A stretch of DNA of 64,000 nt, taken from the NCBI RefSeq assembly GCF_900169265.1, contig NZ_FXYX01000002.1:62001-126000 (forward strand), written 5' to 3'. Below the pieces are notes generated by a model. It had not been told where the DNA came from and searched no databases. It worked only from the letters and a program-made list of their open reading frames with translations. Shown here piece after piece: positions 43,134 to 51,148 of this stretch. Made by a program: the position numbers and the translations under genes. Source of the stretch: Brevibacterium iodinum ATCC 49514. Its GTDB lineage: Bacteria > Actinomycetota > Actinomycetes > Actinomycetales > Brevibacteriaceae. How positions within the stretch are numbered: the first letter of the stretch is position 1; every line of letters starts with the position of its first letter.

Positions 43134-43598
43134 ATGAACATCGACATCGTCTTCCACGCTCCCGAGATCCCCGGCAACACCGGAAACGCCATCCGGCTCG
43201 CCGCGGTCACCGGAGCCCATCTGCATCTCGTCGAGCCCCTCGGCTTCGACCTCTCCGACGCGAAGCTGCGCCGAGCCGGTCTCGACTATCACGACCTCGC
43301 CCATGTCACCGTCCATCCTTCGATCGACGAACTCTGGGGCCGCCTCGGTGAACGTCGGGTGATCGCGTTCAGCACGCATACGGACAATTCCTTCGCCGAG
43401 GTGGACTACCAAGACGGTGATGTCCTCCTCTTCGGGCGCGAGTCGACGGGACTGCCCGACGAAGTCGTCAACGACGAGCATGTGGATATGACAGTGCGGA
43501 TCCCGATGCTGCCGGCACGCCGTTCGCTCAACCTGGCGAATTCGGCATCCATCGCCATCTACGAAGCCTGGCGTCAGCACGGCTACGCGGGCGCCTGA
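43134..43598 (+). CDS. trmL: tRNA (cytidine/uridine-2'-O-)-methyltransferase TrmL
   Basis: 154-aa SPOUT (SpoU) enzyme methylating the ribose of wobble position 34 in tRNA-Leu. N-terminal APEIPGNTGNAIRLAAVTGAHLHLVEPLGF (by position 9-38) is the tRNA-binding and motif 1 region; FGRESTGLPDE (about 99-109) and RSLNLANSASIAIYE (about 125-139) are motifs 2 and 3, forming the SAM knot. Short length without extension matches TrmL/YibK. GAGGGTGAT precedes the ATG. A tRNA-Leu gene is elsewhere in the window, but that need not be meaningful. Confidence 0.94.
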   Translation: MNIDIVFHAPEIPGNTGNAIRLAAVTGAHLHLVEPLGFDLSDAKLRRAGLDYHDLAHVTVHPSIDELWGRLGERRVIAFSTHTDNSFAEVDYQDGDVLLFGRESTGLPDEVVNDEHVDMTVRIPMLPARRSLNLANSASIAIYEAWRQHGYAGA

Positions 43599-43643
43599 AC
43601 CCGCGTAGACTTCTTCGCGAACGCTTTACCTGAAAGGACCACT

Positions 43644-44468
43644 ATGACCGCAAAGGTGCTCACTGTCGCCGGATCCGATGTCTCCGGAGGAGCCGGACTC
43701 GAAGCCGATCTGAAGATGTTCGACGAATACGGGGCCTTCGGCACTGCCGTCGTCACCTGCATCGTCACTTTCGATCCCAATGACGGGTTCGCCCACGTCC
43801 TCGAGTTCATCGAGCCCGAGGTCGTCACCCGTCAGCTCGAATCGACGCTGGCCGTGCACGAGTTCACCGCCATCAAGTCCGGAATGCTCGGCTCCGTCGA
43901 CTCGGCGCTGGTCCTCGCAGAAGAGCTGAAGACCAATGATCTGCCGTACGTCTTCGATCCTGTGCTCGTGTGCAAGGGCGCAGGCACCATGGTCGATCTC
44001 AAGGATCTCTTCGTCGAGAACCTCGTGCCTCTGGCCACCGTCGTCACCCCGAACCTCGAAGAGGCCGCGACCCTGGCCGGGGTCGATTCCATCGACTCCC
44101 TCGAGGGCATGATCGAGGCCGCGAAGATCATCCACGGCCACGGCGCGAAGAACGTCGTCGTCAAGGGCGGAGCACGGCTGGCCGGGGACGATGCCATCGA
44201 CATCCTCTTCGACGGAGAGACCGTGACGACTCTGCGCTCGCGCAAGGTCAACAACAAGCTCGTCAACGGCGCAGGCTGTTCCTTCGCGTCCTCGATTGCG
44301 GCAGGAATCGCCACCGGTCTCGACATCAAGGACGCCGTCGTCTCCGCGAAGGAGAAGGTCGCTCACGGAATCGCGAACTGCCTCGACAATGCCACCGGCG
44401 TCGCCTCGCTCTACCATCCGGCGTCACGAGTGAGCCCCTCCTCCGAGGTCTCAGTCACCGTCGACTGA
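43644..44468 (+). CDS. pdxK: Pyridoxine/pyridoxal/pyridoxamine kinase (ThiD-like PdxK)
   Basis: 274-aa ribokinase-fold kinase that phosphorylates vitamin B6 vitamers in PLP salvage. N-terminal VAGSDVSGGAGLEADLKMFDEYGAFG (about 7-32, by position) and the anion hole NGAGCSFASSIAAGIA (about 208-223), with Cys in place of the usual Asp/Thr, match the Bacillus-type PdxK, which arose from ThiD. Hydroxymethylpyrimidine kinase activity is therefore a second possibility. AAAGGA lies 5 nt before the ATG. MetY and SufS in this window use PLP. Confidence 0.85.
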   Translation: MTAKVLTVAGSDVSGGAGLEADLKMFDEYGAFGTAVVTCIVTFDPNDGFAHVLEFIEPEVVTRQLESTLAVHEFTAIKSGMLGSVDSALVLAEELKTNDLPYVFDPVLVCKGAGTMVDLKDLFVENLVPLATVVTPNLEEAATLAGVDSIDSLEGMIEAAKIIHGHGAKNVVVKGGARLAGDDAIDILFDGETVTTLRSRKVNNKLVNGAGCSFASSIAAGIATGLDIKDAVVSAKEKVAHGIANCLDNATGVASLYHPASRVSPSSEVSVTVD

Positions 44469-44482
44469 TCATCGGTGTTTCG

Positions 44483-44506
44483 GCTGCGTCCCCGCGGGGA
44501 CGCAGC
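44483..44506 (+). terminator. Palindromic hairpin downstream of pdxK
   Basis: A 24-nt perfect palindrome, GCTGCGTCCCC then GCGGGGACGCAGC, 14 nt after the pdxK stop. T-run is missing. A second, stronger hairpin follows at 44556. Confidence 0.55.
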
Positions 44507-44555
44507 TAGTCACAGTCGGGACGTCGCATCAGAGTCAGTCGGCTTGCAGACGGCA

Positions 44556-44592
44556 AATCGCCCCGCACACCTTTCCGGTGTGCGGGGCGATT
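44556..44592. terminator. Strong bidirectional terminator between pdxK and rpmE2
   Basis: Perfect 16-bp stem (left arm 44556-44571, right arm 44577-44592) with a TTTCC loop, between convergent genes, 28 bp from the rpmE2 stop. Confidence 0.85.
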
Positions 44593-44620
44593 CGTATGAA
44601 GCTGTTGGGAACGCCCGAGA

Positions 44621-44875
44621 TCAGCGCTTGCCGAAGCCCTTGTAGCGGTCCTTGAACTTCTCCACGCGGCCGGCGGAGTCGAGGATGCGCTGCTTGCCCG
44701 TGTAGAACGGGTGCGAAGCGGACGAGATCTCGACGTCGATCACGGGGTAGGTGTTGCCGTCTTCCCACTCGATGGTCTTCTCGCTCTTAGCGGTGGAGCG
44801 GGTGAGGAACTTGGTGCCGGAAGCCAGATCGTTGAACACGATAGGCGCGTATTCCGGGTGGATGTCCTTCTTCAT
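44621..44875 (-). CDS. rpmE2: 50S ribosomal protein L31 type B
   Basis: 84 aa. [20 protein letters not shown] (1-20) and [21 protein letters not shown] (about 54-74) are typical, and the Cys-x-x-Cys zinc motif of type A L31 is absent, so this is the zinc-free B paralogue that cells use in zinc shortage (known). Start ATG 44875 has AGAGG 7 nt upstream; the frame open to 44926 is not conserved. Two adjacent palindromes upstream could be operator sites. Confidence 0.96.
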   Translation of the reverse strand: MKKDIHPEYAPIVFNDLASGTKFLTRSTAKSEKTIEWEDGNTYPVIDVEISSASHPFYTGKQRILDSAGRVEKFKDRYKGFGKR

Positions 44876-44898
44876 TTTCTTACCTCTGCTGAATTCTT

Positions 44899-44926
44899 TC
44901 AGGCGCCTGATATGAGTTGAACTCAT
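44899..44926 (-). promoter_or_regulatory. Two abutting palindromes upstream of rpmE2
   Basis: TCAGGCGCCTGA (44899-44910) and ATGAGTTGAACTCAT (44912-44926; a 7-1-7 palindrome) start 24 bp before the gene. The 7-1-7 layout fits Fur/Zur-family sites, and type B L31 is often Zur-controlled, but the sequence does not closely match the Streptomyces Zur consensus. Confidence 0.4.
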
Positions 44927-45052
44927 CTGCCAGTGCCCGAATTCGTCTGCTGGACACGCTCCGAACCGTAGGAACCGGACCCGGAGCGACAGTCCATTCT
45001 ATCTGATGGGCCCGGACAAAGCGATTCGACACGGATCTCCTAAACTGTGGCC

Positions 45053-45604
45053 ATGACCACGAAGGAACGCCTCTCCACTCAGTTCACCCTCCAACCCGCC
45101 GCCACCGCTCCCGAACTCATGGCCGAATCGACTGCCGCCGCCTTGTCCACGGTCTCCGGCGATGTCGACGTCTTCGACATCGATCCGCAGATCGCCGATA
45201 CCGCTGCTCTCCTCGATGCCGCGGATCTGCCTCCGGCCACCTCGGCGAACTGCGTTCTCGTCGCCGGCTCGCGGGGTGGTGAGGAGCGGATCGCCGCCTG
45301 CATGGTGCTTGCGAACACCCGCGCCGATGTCAACAAGCGGGTCAAGAAGCTCCTCGATGTCCGCAAGGCCTCGTTCCTGCCGCTCGAACGCGCCGTGAAC
45401 GAATCCGGAATGGAGTACGGCGGCATCGGTCCGATCGGCCTGCCGGAGAATTATCGGGTGCTCATCGACTCCCGCGTCGCCGAGGCCGACGAACTCATCA
45501 TCGGTTCCGGTATCCGCGGCTCCAAGCTGCTGCTCGCCGGATCCACTCTCGCATCCTTGCCCGGCTCCGAAGTGATCGAGGATCTCGCGAACGAGATCGA
45601 CTGA
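45053..45604 (+). CDS. YbaK/EbsC family protein (aminoacyl-tRNA deacylase-like)
   Basis: 183 aa, the YbaK/ProX fold that hydrolyses mischarged tRNAs. The core includes CVLVAGSRGGEERIAACMVLANTRADVNKRVKKLLDVRKASF (about 67-109, by position) and GMEYGGIGPIGLP (about 120-132), the conserved GGxxPxG loop. The conserved Lys that orients the ester is in the VKKLLDVRKASF segment. Actual substrate tRNA is not known. TAAACT (45041-45046) lies 6 nt before ATG 45053: leaderless. The open frame extends one GTG upstream (45047), which is less likely. Confidence 0.87.
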   Translation: MTTKERLSTQFTLQPAATAPELMAESTAAALSTVSGDVDVFDIDPQIADTAALLDAADLPPATSANCVLVAGSRGGEERIAACMVLANTRADVNKRVKKLLDVRKASFLPLERAVNESGMEYGGIGPIGLPENYRVLIDSRVAEADELIIGSGIRGSKLLLAGSTLASLPGSEVIEDLANEID

Positions 45605-45609
45605 ACGTG

Positions 45610-45643
45610 GCGCTCGGGCATGCATCGCCCGCCGGTCGAGCGC
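45610..45643. terminator. Possible terminator between convergent YbaK and phosphatase-like genes
   Basis: GCGCTCG / CGAGCGC stem (7 bp) enclosing a smaller GGGC/GCCC stem; 7 bp from the minus-strand stop. Weak. Confidence 0.35.
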
Positions 45644-45649
45644 TGCTCG

Positions 45650-46420
45650 TCAGTTCAGTCCGGAACAGTCGATGACGAAGTCGATGAGCGGGGCGTAGAG
45701 GTTCGGCACGACATCGTCGTCGAGCGGGATTGTCGCTTCGATCTGCCCTTGCGCCTCGGCAACGAAGAGTGCCGGATCATTGCAGTCGGCATAACCGATC
45801 GTTCGCAGCCCTCTGCTCGAGGCGGCACCGGCCCACCCGTGGTCGGCGACGACGAGGTCGGGGGCAGATCCGCCGCGGGCGGCGATATCATCAAGCAGCG
45901 CACGCATGGGTTCGGCCAGGTGCGTGTGCGGACTGCCGCCGTGCAGGTGCCAGGTCCACACGTTGCTGATCTGTCGCACGTCCCCACCGATCTCCGGAAC
46001 CGGGATGAAGTGATCACGGGTGTCGAGGACGGCGCCGGCGTCTTTCGCCGCGGCGGCAATTGCCATATGCACAGGCAGAAGCCCTGCGGGGTGGCCGGTG
46101 GCGAAGAGGATCTGTCCGCCGGCGCGCGCGACCTCGCCGACCGCCTCGGCGAGCTTCTCCAGAGCGTCGATGCAGGCGTCGGTGGAGATCGTGTCCACGC
46201 CTTCGACGAAGTCGGGATCGGGCCGCAGGCCACAGCGCGCAACCATGAGCGCGAACACTGAGTCATAGTCCCATGTGCGGGTGAGCTCGACACCGAAGTC
46301 GAACTGGCGTTCCTGGTCGAGGAACCGGTGGATATGAGAGAGATTGTTCTCTCTTGGAGTGGCGACCTCCCCGGTGATCCGTCCGGCTTCAAGGGCATGG
46401 GCTAGGGTGCTGCGGTCCAC
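45650..46420 (-). CDS. Phosphatase-like protein of unknown substrate
   Basis: 256-aa actinobacterial protein; relatives are annotated only as phosphatase. I recognise no standard phosphatase signature, but several conserved His/Asp stretches are visible: FATGHPAGLLPVHMAIAAAA (about 106-125), DTRDHFIPVPEIGGDVRQISNVWTWHLHGGSPHTH (about 132-166, by position), and VVADHGWAGAASSRGL (about 190-205). This pattern could bind metal. Start GTG 46420 has AGAGGA 5 nt before it. Oriented with the downstream-side TrmH gene, which is 45 bp upstream. Confidence 0.7.
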   Translation of the reverse strand: MDRSTLAHALEAGRITGEVATPRENNLSHIHRFLDQERQFDFGVELTRTWDYDSVFALMVARCGLRPDPDFVEGVDTISTDACIDALEKLAEAVGEVARAGGQILFATGHPAGLLPVHMAIAAAAKDAGAVLDTRDHFIPVPEIGGDVRQISNVWTWHLHGGSPHTHLAEPMRALLDDIAARGGSAPDLVVADHGWAGAASSRGLRTIGYADCNDPALFVAEAQGQIEATIPLDDDVVPNLYAPLIDFVIDCSGLN

Positions 46421-46465
46421 TGGGGTCCTCTCTGTATCTTGCGGGGAAAAGGGCACTGGAACAAC

Positions 46466-47395
46466 TCACTCTTCCTGCAGTGCGAAGCAGGTCACCGCCG
46501 AGGCGGCCGCGACGTTGAGGGAGTCCACTCCCCCGCTCATGGGGATCATCACGGTCGAGTCACAGGCGGCGATCGTCGATCTCTTCAGACCGTCGCCTTC
46601 GGTGCCGAAGACGACGGCAGTACGTTCCGGTGCGGCGGCGGCGAACTGGCGCAGGCTCACCGATTCATCATCGAGTGCCAGTGCCGCGACATGGAAACCG
46701 GCTTCCTGGAGCTCTGCGACCCCGCCTGGCCAGGATTCGATGCGAGTCCAGGGCACCTGGAAGACCGTGCCCATCGACACGCGGATCGACCGGCGATAGA
46801 GCGGATCGGCACAGCGTGGGGTCACGAGCACGGCGTCGGCGCCGAATGCGGCCGCAGAGCGGAAGATGGCGCCGACGTTCGTGTGGTCGACGATGTCTTC
46901 GATGACAACGAGTCGTCTGGCATCGGCGATCAAGGAGCCGACCGGAGCCGGAGCGGGTCGGCCCATGGCGGCCAGAGCTCCTCGGTGGAGATGGAATCCG
47001 GTCAGGGACTCCACGGCGGCATCCGTGCCGATGAAGATCGGCACATCGCTCTCAGCGATGATGTCGGCCAAGTCGAACAGCCATTTCGGGCTGGTGAGGA
47101 ACGACCGTGGTGAGAGGCCGGCAGCATGAGCGCGGCGGATGATCTTCGAGGATTCGGCGATGAACAGCCCCTCGGCGGGTTCGCGCACGCTGCGCAGTGC
47201 GACATCGGTCAGCTGCGTGTAGTCACGCATGCCCTCGAGACGCCCGTGCAGGGCAGCGCTGGAATCATCGCCCTGGCTGCCAGAGGTCAAGTCCGCTTCA
47301 TCGAAGAAGCGCAGACGCTCGACAGCGATCCCGAGCTCAGCAGACCTATCGATGACCTGCTGTCGGGTCAAGGGTGCCTTGGCTGGAGTGTTCAC
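46466..47395 (-). CDS. TrmH/SpoU family RNA 2'-O-methyltransferase
   Basis: 309 aa. N-terminal substrate domain (about 70-135; LFIAESSKIIRRAHAAGL) followed by the SPOUT knot domain: DIVDHTNVGAIFRSAAAFGADAVL (about 167-190; motif 1), VFGTEGDGL (about 262-270; motif 2) and MSGGVDSLNVAAASAV (about 285-300; motif 3). The target could be rRNA or tRNA. Start GTG 47395 follows GGGAG by 6 nt. The N-terminal 60 residues are an actinobacterial addition. Confidence 0.9.
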   Translation of the reverse strand: MNTPAKAPLTRQQVIDRSAELGIAVERLRFFDEADLTSGSQGDDSSAALHGRLEGMRDYTQLTDVALRSVREPAEGLFIAESSKIIRRAHAAGLSPRSFLTSPKWLFDLADIIAESDVPIFIGTDAAVESLTGFHLHRGALAAMGRPAPAPVGSLIADARRLVVIEDIVDHTNVGAIFRSAAAFGADAVLVTPRCADPLYRRSIRVSMGTVFQVPWTRIESWPGGVAELQEAGFHVAALALDDESVSLRQFAAAAPERTAVVFGTEGDGLKRSTIAACDSTVMIPMSGGVDSLNVAAASAVTCFALQEE

Positions 47396-47425
47396 AGCGC
47401 GCTCCCGTTCACAGCGGAATTCCGT

Positions 47426-48262
47426 TCACAGTGTGAGGATCCTCCAGATCGCGACGAGTCCGAGCGCCACGATGACCGCGCGCAGCAGCACGGGTGAGAA
47501 CTTCCGCCCGATACGGGCACCGAAGTACCCGCCGATGAGTGAGCCGATGGCGATGCAGACAACGGCGATCCAGTTGATCCGATCGTGGCCGACGATAATG
47601 TACGTGCTCGCCGAGACCGTATTGACGACGAGGACGAGGACGTTCTTCAGCCCGTTGAGTCGCTGCAGATCATCGGGCAGCAGCAGACCGAGCAGAGCGA
47701 TGAGGATGATGCCCTGGGCGGCGGCGAAGTAGCCGCCGTAGATCGCGGTGAGGAAGACGACGATGAGCACGGCGATGTACCGGCCCGCGGACAGGCGGTC
47801 CCCCGCCTCGGCGACCCGATGCTCGACGCCGGCAGCCTCGGCCCGGCGCAGGGACCGGTTCTTCAGGTAGCGGGAGAGGTACGGCTGGCCGACCACCATG
47901 ATCAACGCCACGACGAGGAGGACCGGCACGATCGTCTCGAAAGCGTCCTCGGGCAGGTGCAGCAGCAGATACGCCCCGGTCAGCGACCCGAGCAGAGAGG
48001 CGGGAACGTATCCGAGAATCCGCTTCCACTGCCCTCGCAGCTCTTCACGGTATCCGAACGAGGAGGCGATATTGCCGGGGATGAGACCGACGGCGTTGCT
48101 CATCGTCGACACCACCGGCGGCACTCCGAAGGCGACGAGCGCCGGGAAGGTGATGAGCGTTCCGGAGCCGACGACGGCGTTGATGCCTCCTGCCGCGATT
48201 CCGGCGACGATGACAAGGCCGATCTGCCACGGTTCGAGGCTCAGGTTCGCCAGGAACTCCAT
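47426..48262 (-). CDS. Sulfite exporter TauE/SafE family (TSUP) permease
   Basis: 278-aa membrane protein, eight to nine hydrophobic segments in two repeats. The first repeat has GIAAGGINAVVGSGTLITFPAL (about 17-38) and the second the FFGAR-type GGYFGARIGRKFS (about 248-260), as in TSUP proteins. Substrates of such carriers are sulfonates, sulfite or organic anions; not assignable here. Start ATG 48262 is 2 nt after the ABC ATPase gene, so the two are in one operon. Confidence 0.9.
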   Translation of the reverse strand: MEFLANLSLEPWQIGLVIVAGIAAGGINAVVGSGTLITFPALVAFGVPPVVSTMSNAVGLIPGNIASSFGYREELRGQWKRILGYVPASLLGSLTGAYLLLHLPEDAFETIVPVLLVVALIMVVGQPYLSRYLKNRSLRRAEAAGVEHRVAEAGDRLSAGRYIAVLIVVFLTAIYGGYFAAAQGIILIALLGLLLPDDLQRLNGLKNVLVLVVNTVSASTYIIVGHDRINWIAVVCIAIGSLIGGYFGARIGRKFSPVLLRAVIVALGLVAIWRILTL

Positions 48263-48264
48263 GC

Positions 48265-49050
48265 TCAGAGGGCGGAACGTGCGTGGTAGCGCTGACCGTC
48301 CCGGGTGAGCTTGACGTCGATGCCGAAGGTCGCCGCGAGGTTCGCCGCCGTCAGGGTCTCCTCGATCGGACCTGCGGCCAGATCGGTGCCCTCGGACAGC
48401 AGCAGCACATGTGTGATGCCTTCCGGGATCTCCTCGACATGGTGGGTGACCATGATCGTGGCCGGCGCCCACTTCGACGAGAGGATCTCCGAGAGTGCGC
48501 CGAGCAGCTCCTCACGCCCGCCGAAGTCGAGTCCGGACGCCGGCTCGTCGAGCAGCAGCAGCTCCGGGTCCGTCATGAGCGCACGCGCGATCTGCACACG
48601 CTTGCGCTCGCCCTCGGACAGCGTGCCGAAGGTACGATCGGCCAAGTGAGTGATGTGGAACGCGGCCAGCAGATCGCGGGCACGCTCGATATCGTCCTGT
48701 TCGTACTCCTCCACCCAGCGTCCGGTGACGCCGTAGGCGGCGGTGAGGACGGTGTCGAGGACCGCTTCGGAGCTCGGAATGCGGTTGGCCAGAATCGTCG
48801 AGGCATACCCGATGCGCGGGCGCAGCTCGAACACATCGACGCGGCCGAGCTGCTCCTCGAGGATGTTGACCGTACCCGTGGTCGGATGCATGCGACCGGC
48901 CGCGATTTCGAGCAGGGTCGTCTTGCCGGCACCATTGGGTCCGAGCACTGCCCAATGCTCGCCTTCGGCGACGGTCAGCGAGAAATCGTCGAGGAGGAAA
49001 TTCGTCCCCCGGCGCACGGACACAGAATCCAGATTCAGGACTTCACTCAT
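48265..49050 (-). CDS. ABC transporter ATP-binding protein (YlmA/ModF-like, stand-alone)
   Basis: 261-aa ATPase: Walker A LGPNGAGKTT (about 35-44), signature LSEGERKRVQIARAL (about 143-157; LSEGE rather than LSGGQ), Walker B LLLLDEP (about 163-169) and the switch His in MVTHHVEEIP (about 196-205). The molybdenum-type ModF/YlmA proteins have the same layout. No permease of ABC type is next to it; the neighbour is a TSUP carrier. Divergent from the hypothetical gene at 49095. Confidence 0.9.
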   Translation of the reverse strand: MSEVLNLDSVSVRRGTNFLLDDFSLTVAEGEHWAVLGPNGAGKTTLLEIAAGRMHPTTGTVNILEEQLGRVDVFELRPRIGYASTILANRIPSSEAVLDTVLTAAYGVTGRWVEEYEQDDIERARDLLAAFHITHLADRTFGTLSEGERKRVQIARALMTDPELLLLDEPASGLDFGGREELLGALSEILSSKWAPATIMVTHHVEEIPEGITHVLLLSEGTDLAAGPIEETLTAANLAATFGIDVKLTRDGQRYHARSAL

Positions 49051-49094
49051 ATCTTCAGACTCTATCGCAGACGAGCCGTCTATCCTGGTTCGAC

Positions 49095-49829
49095 ATGGAC
49101 CTCACGACCGACTCACTGCTGCTGACCCTGGCCCTCAACCACCGTCTGCGCTCGACCCTGCCCCCTGACGAGTTGACCTCTGCCTTCCTCGACGATGATC
49201 GTGATGTTCCTCTCATCGTCTCCGATGAGGTCTTCGACTCGGTCGTTCCCACCGGTCTGCTGCTCTTCGCAGCCACAGCGGCCGCTGCCGGAATCACTCA
49301 TGCGCGCTTGGCACTGCACCACCCGTCCCTGCCGCATACGACTCCCCCGGTCGATCGCACCGCCCGGACGATGGTCGGACGCCACACCGCCCCCGTGGTC
49401 CTCCATCGCGGCGACGAGCAGGCGGCGATCGCCCTCATCGGCGCCGAGGCGAACGTGGAGATCATCGCCTGTGCGCCCACCGTCTTCCGCCCCGTCACGG
49501 TCGGGTCCGCCCCCGAGGCGCTGCGGCGCCTGCGCCTGCTGGTGATGGAGGGCCTGCGCCTCGTCGAGACCATCGACGTTCCCGAGGACTGGCGGCAGGG
49601 GCCGTGGCGTGACTGGCAGGAGGAGCTGTCGACGATGCATCCGATCTCCCGGCTCATCCCCACCGAGGCGGATTCCCGTGCGATCTACGCCGCCCTCGAC
49701 ATCCACCACCGGATGCGCACCGTGCTCGCCCCTGCGACGGTCGCCCCACCCGAGTTCGGTGCGCTGCTGTCCCAGCTGCACCCCGCCGCCGCGGACTACA
49801 TCATGGCAGTGGCTACGATGAAGGGGTGA
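49095..49829 (+). CDS. Hypothetical protein coupled to serB
   Basis: 244 aa, no family recognised. Mainly helical with an N-terminal LTTDSLLLTLALNHRLRSTLPP segment and a middle Ala-rich part; no signal peptide or clear membrane helix, no metal motif. The GTGA overlap with serB shows the two are translated together. TATCCT lies 8 nt before the ATG. Frame and codon use look like a real gene of the host. It could be an actinomycete-specific accessory protein; I cannot say more. Confidence 0.7.
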   Translation: MDLTTDSLLLTLALNHRLRSTLPPDELTSAFLDDDRDVPLIVSDEVFDSVVPTGLLLFAATAAAAGITHARLALHHPSLPHTTPPVDRTARTMVGRHTAPVVLHRGDEQAAIALIGAEANVEIIACAPTVFRPVTVGSAPEALRRLRLLVMEGLRLVETIDVPEDWRQGPWRDWQEELSTMHPISRLIPTEADSRAIYAALDIHHRMRTVLAPATVAPPEFGALLSQLHPAAADYIMAVATMKG

Positions 49830-50503
49830 ATGAGACGCCTCAGGCCACCGCCACCCAGATCCCCGTCCAACTGCTCGTCATGGACGTCGACTCGACGTTC
49901 ATCAACGAAGAGGTCATCGACCTCATCGCCGCCCATGCCGGGGTCGGAGACAAGGTCGCCGACATCACCGAACGCGCCATGGCCGGTGAGCTCGACTTCG
50001 CCCAATCCCTCGCCGAACGGGTCGCCCTGCTGAGCGGGCTGCCGGAGACCGTGCTCGATGAGGTGCGAGAGCAGATCACCCTCACCGAGGGGGCCGCCGA
50101 CCTGGTAGCGGCAGTGCACTCCTCCGGCGGCCACGTGGCTCTGGTGTCGGGCGGCTTCACCGCCATCATCGCTCCCGTCGCCGCACAGCTGGGCATCACC
50201 GACGTCTTCGCCAACGGACTCGACATCGATGACGGGCTGCTGACCGGGCGCACGAACGGCCGTGTCATCGACCCGAGCGCCAAGGCCGAGATCTTCGAGG
50301 ATCTGCTCGCAGCCGGCGGATACGACCGTGCCGCCTCGGTGGCGATCGGCGACGGCGCCAATGACATCGGCATGGTCGAAGCCGCCGGTCTCGGAGTCGC
50401 CTTCTGTGCGAAACCGGCCCTCGCCGCCGCGGCGGACGCGTCCGTGGAGACACGGGACCTGCGAGCCGTGATCGAGCTTGTCGCTGCGCGTGCGGACGTG
50501 TGA
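49826..50503 (+). CDS. serB: Phosphoserine phosphatase SerB
   Basis: 225-aa HAD phosphatase for the last step of serine synthesis. Motif I MDVDSTFINEEVIDL (about residues 19-33; nucleophile Asp20, acid Asp22, substrate-binding Glu), motif II Ser in VSGGF (about 105-109), Lys in PSAKAEIF and motif IV GDGANDIGMVEAAGLGVAFCAKP (about 172-194, by position). It lacks the ACT domains of mycobacterial SerB2. Start GTG 49826 overlaps the stop of the previous gene. Confidence 0.92.
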   Translation: MNETPQATATQIPVQLLVMDVDSTFINEEVIDLIAAHAGVGDKVADITERAMAGELDFAQSLAERVALLSGLPETVLDEVREQITLTEGAADLVAAVHSSGGHVALVSGGFTAIIAPVAAQLGITDVFANGLDIDDGLLTGRTNGRVIDPSAKAEIFEDLLAAGGYDRAASVAIGDGANDIGMVEAAGLGVAFCAKPALAAAADASVETRDLRAVIELVAARADV

Positions 50504-50553
50504 GCGATACCTCCGAGGGTGTGGCACCGGCGCCATTGACCACTGACTGACCG

Positions 50554-50602
50554 AAGACGCCTGCGGCGCTGACGATTGCTTCGTCAGCGCCACAGGCGTC
50601 TT
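50554..50602. terminator. Bidirectional terminator between serB and the SixA-like gene
   Basis: 22-bp stem (50554-50575 with 50581-50602) with one mismatch and a TTGCT loop; flanked by convergent genes. The left arm starts with AA and the right ends with TT. Confidence 0.85.
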
Positions 50603-50633
50603 GTCGACAGATCGCGTCGGTCAGGCGGTGCGT

Positions 50634-51140
50634 TCAGACTCCGTGGAAGACCCGGATCTGTGGGGCCGGGTAGTGGCCCGGCTCCACGTCCCAGCTCTCG
50701 AGGTCGAAGACCGCGATCGACGAGGGACGGAAGGTATCGGGAACCCCGCCTTCCGGATTGAGGTGGCCGACCACCTCGGCGACGGTCGGCTGATGGCCCA
50801 CGATATACGCGCACTGCGCATCCGCGGGGATCGAGTTGATCGCATCCAGCCAGTCGTCGACGGACCCGGAGTACAGCGAAGGATCCTCGCGCAGGGTCAG
50901 GTCACCCGGTTCGTCGAGAGTTCCTCCCTGAGCGCGGTTGACGGCTTCGACGACGGCCTGTCCGGTCTGCACGGTGCGCCTGGCCGCCGAGGCAATGGCC
51001 ACATCGGGTGACCAGCGCTCGGCGATCTCGGCTCCGGCCTCGACCGCTTGAGCCAGACCCTTCGAGTCCAGGGACCGTTCGAAGTCGGTCGGACCGTGCG
51101 CTTCCGCCTTGGCGTGGCGGGCGAGGATGAGCACAGGCAT
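50634..51140 (-). CDS. SixA-like histidine phosphatase
   Basis: 168-aa phosphohistidine phosphatase-type protein: LARHAKAEAHGPTDFERSLDSKG (residues 6-28, by position; Arg8-His9 catalytic), second Arg in SAARRTVQTGQ (about 60-70), and second His in YIVGHQPTVAEV (about 120-131). Such proteins dephosphorylate histidine phosphotransfer domains, but the partner is unknown. Start ATG 51140 is 8 nt after the fabI stop; the open frame beyond that is inside fabI. It may share the fabG-fabI transcript. Confidence 0.85.
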   Translation of the reverse strand: MPVLILARHAKAEAHGPTDFERSLDSKGLAQAVEAGAEIAERWSPDVAIASAARRTVQTGQAVVEAVNRAQGGTLDEPGDLTLREDPSLYSGSVDDWLDAINSIPADAQCAYIVGHQPTVAEVVGHLNPEGGVPDTFRPSSIAVFDLESWDVEPGHYPAPQIRVFHGV

Positions 51141-51148
51141 GAGTGGTC

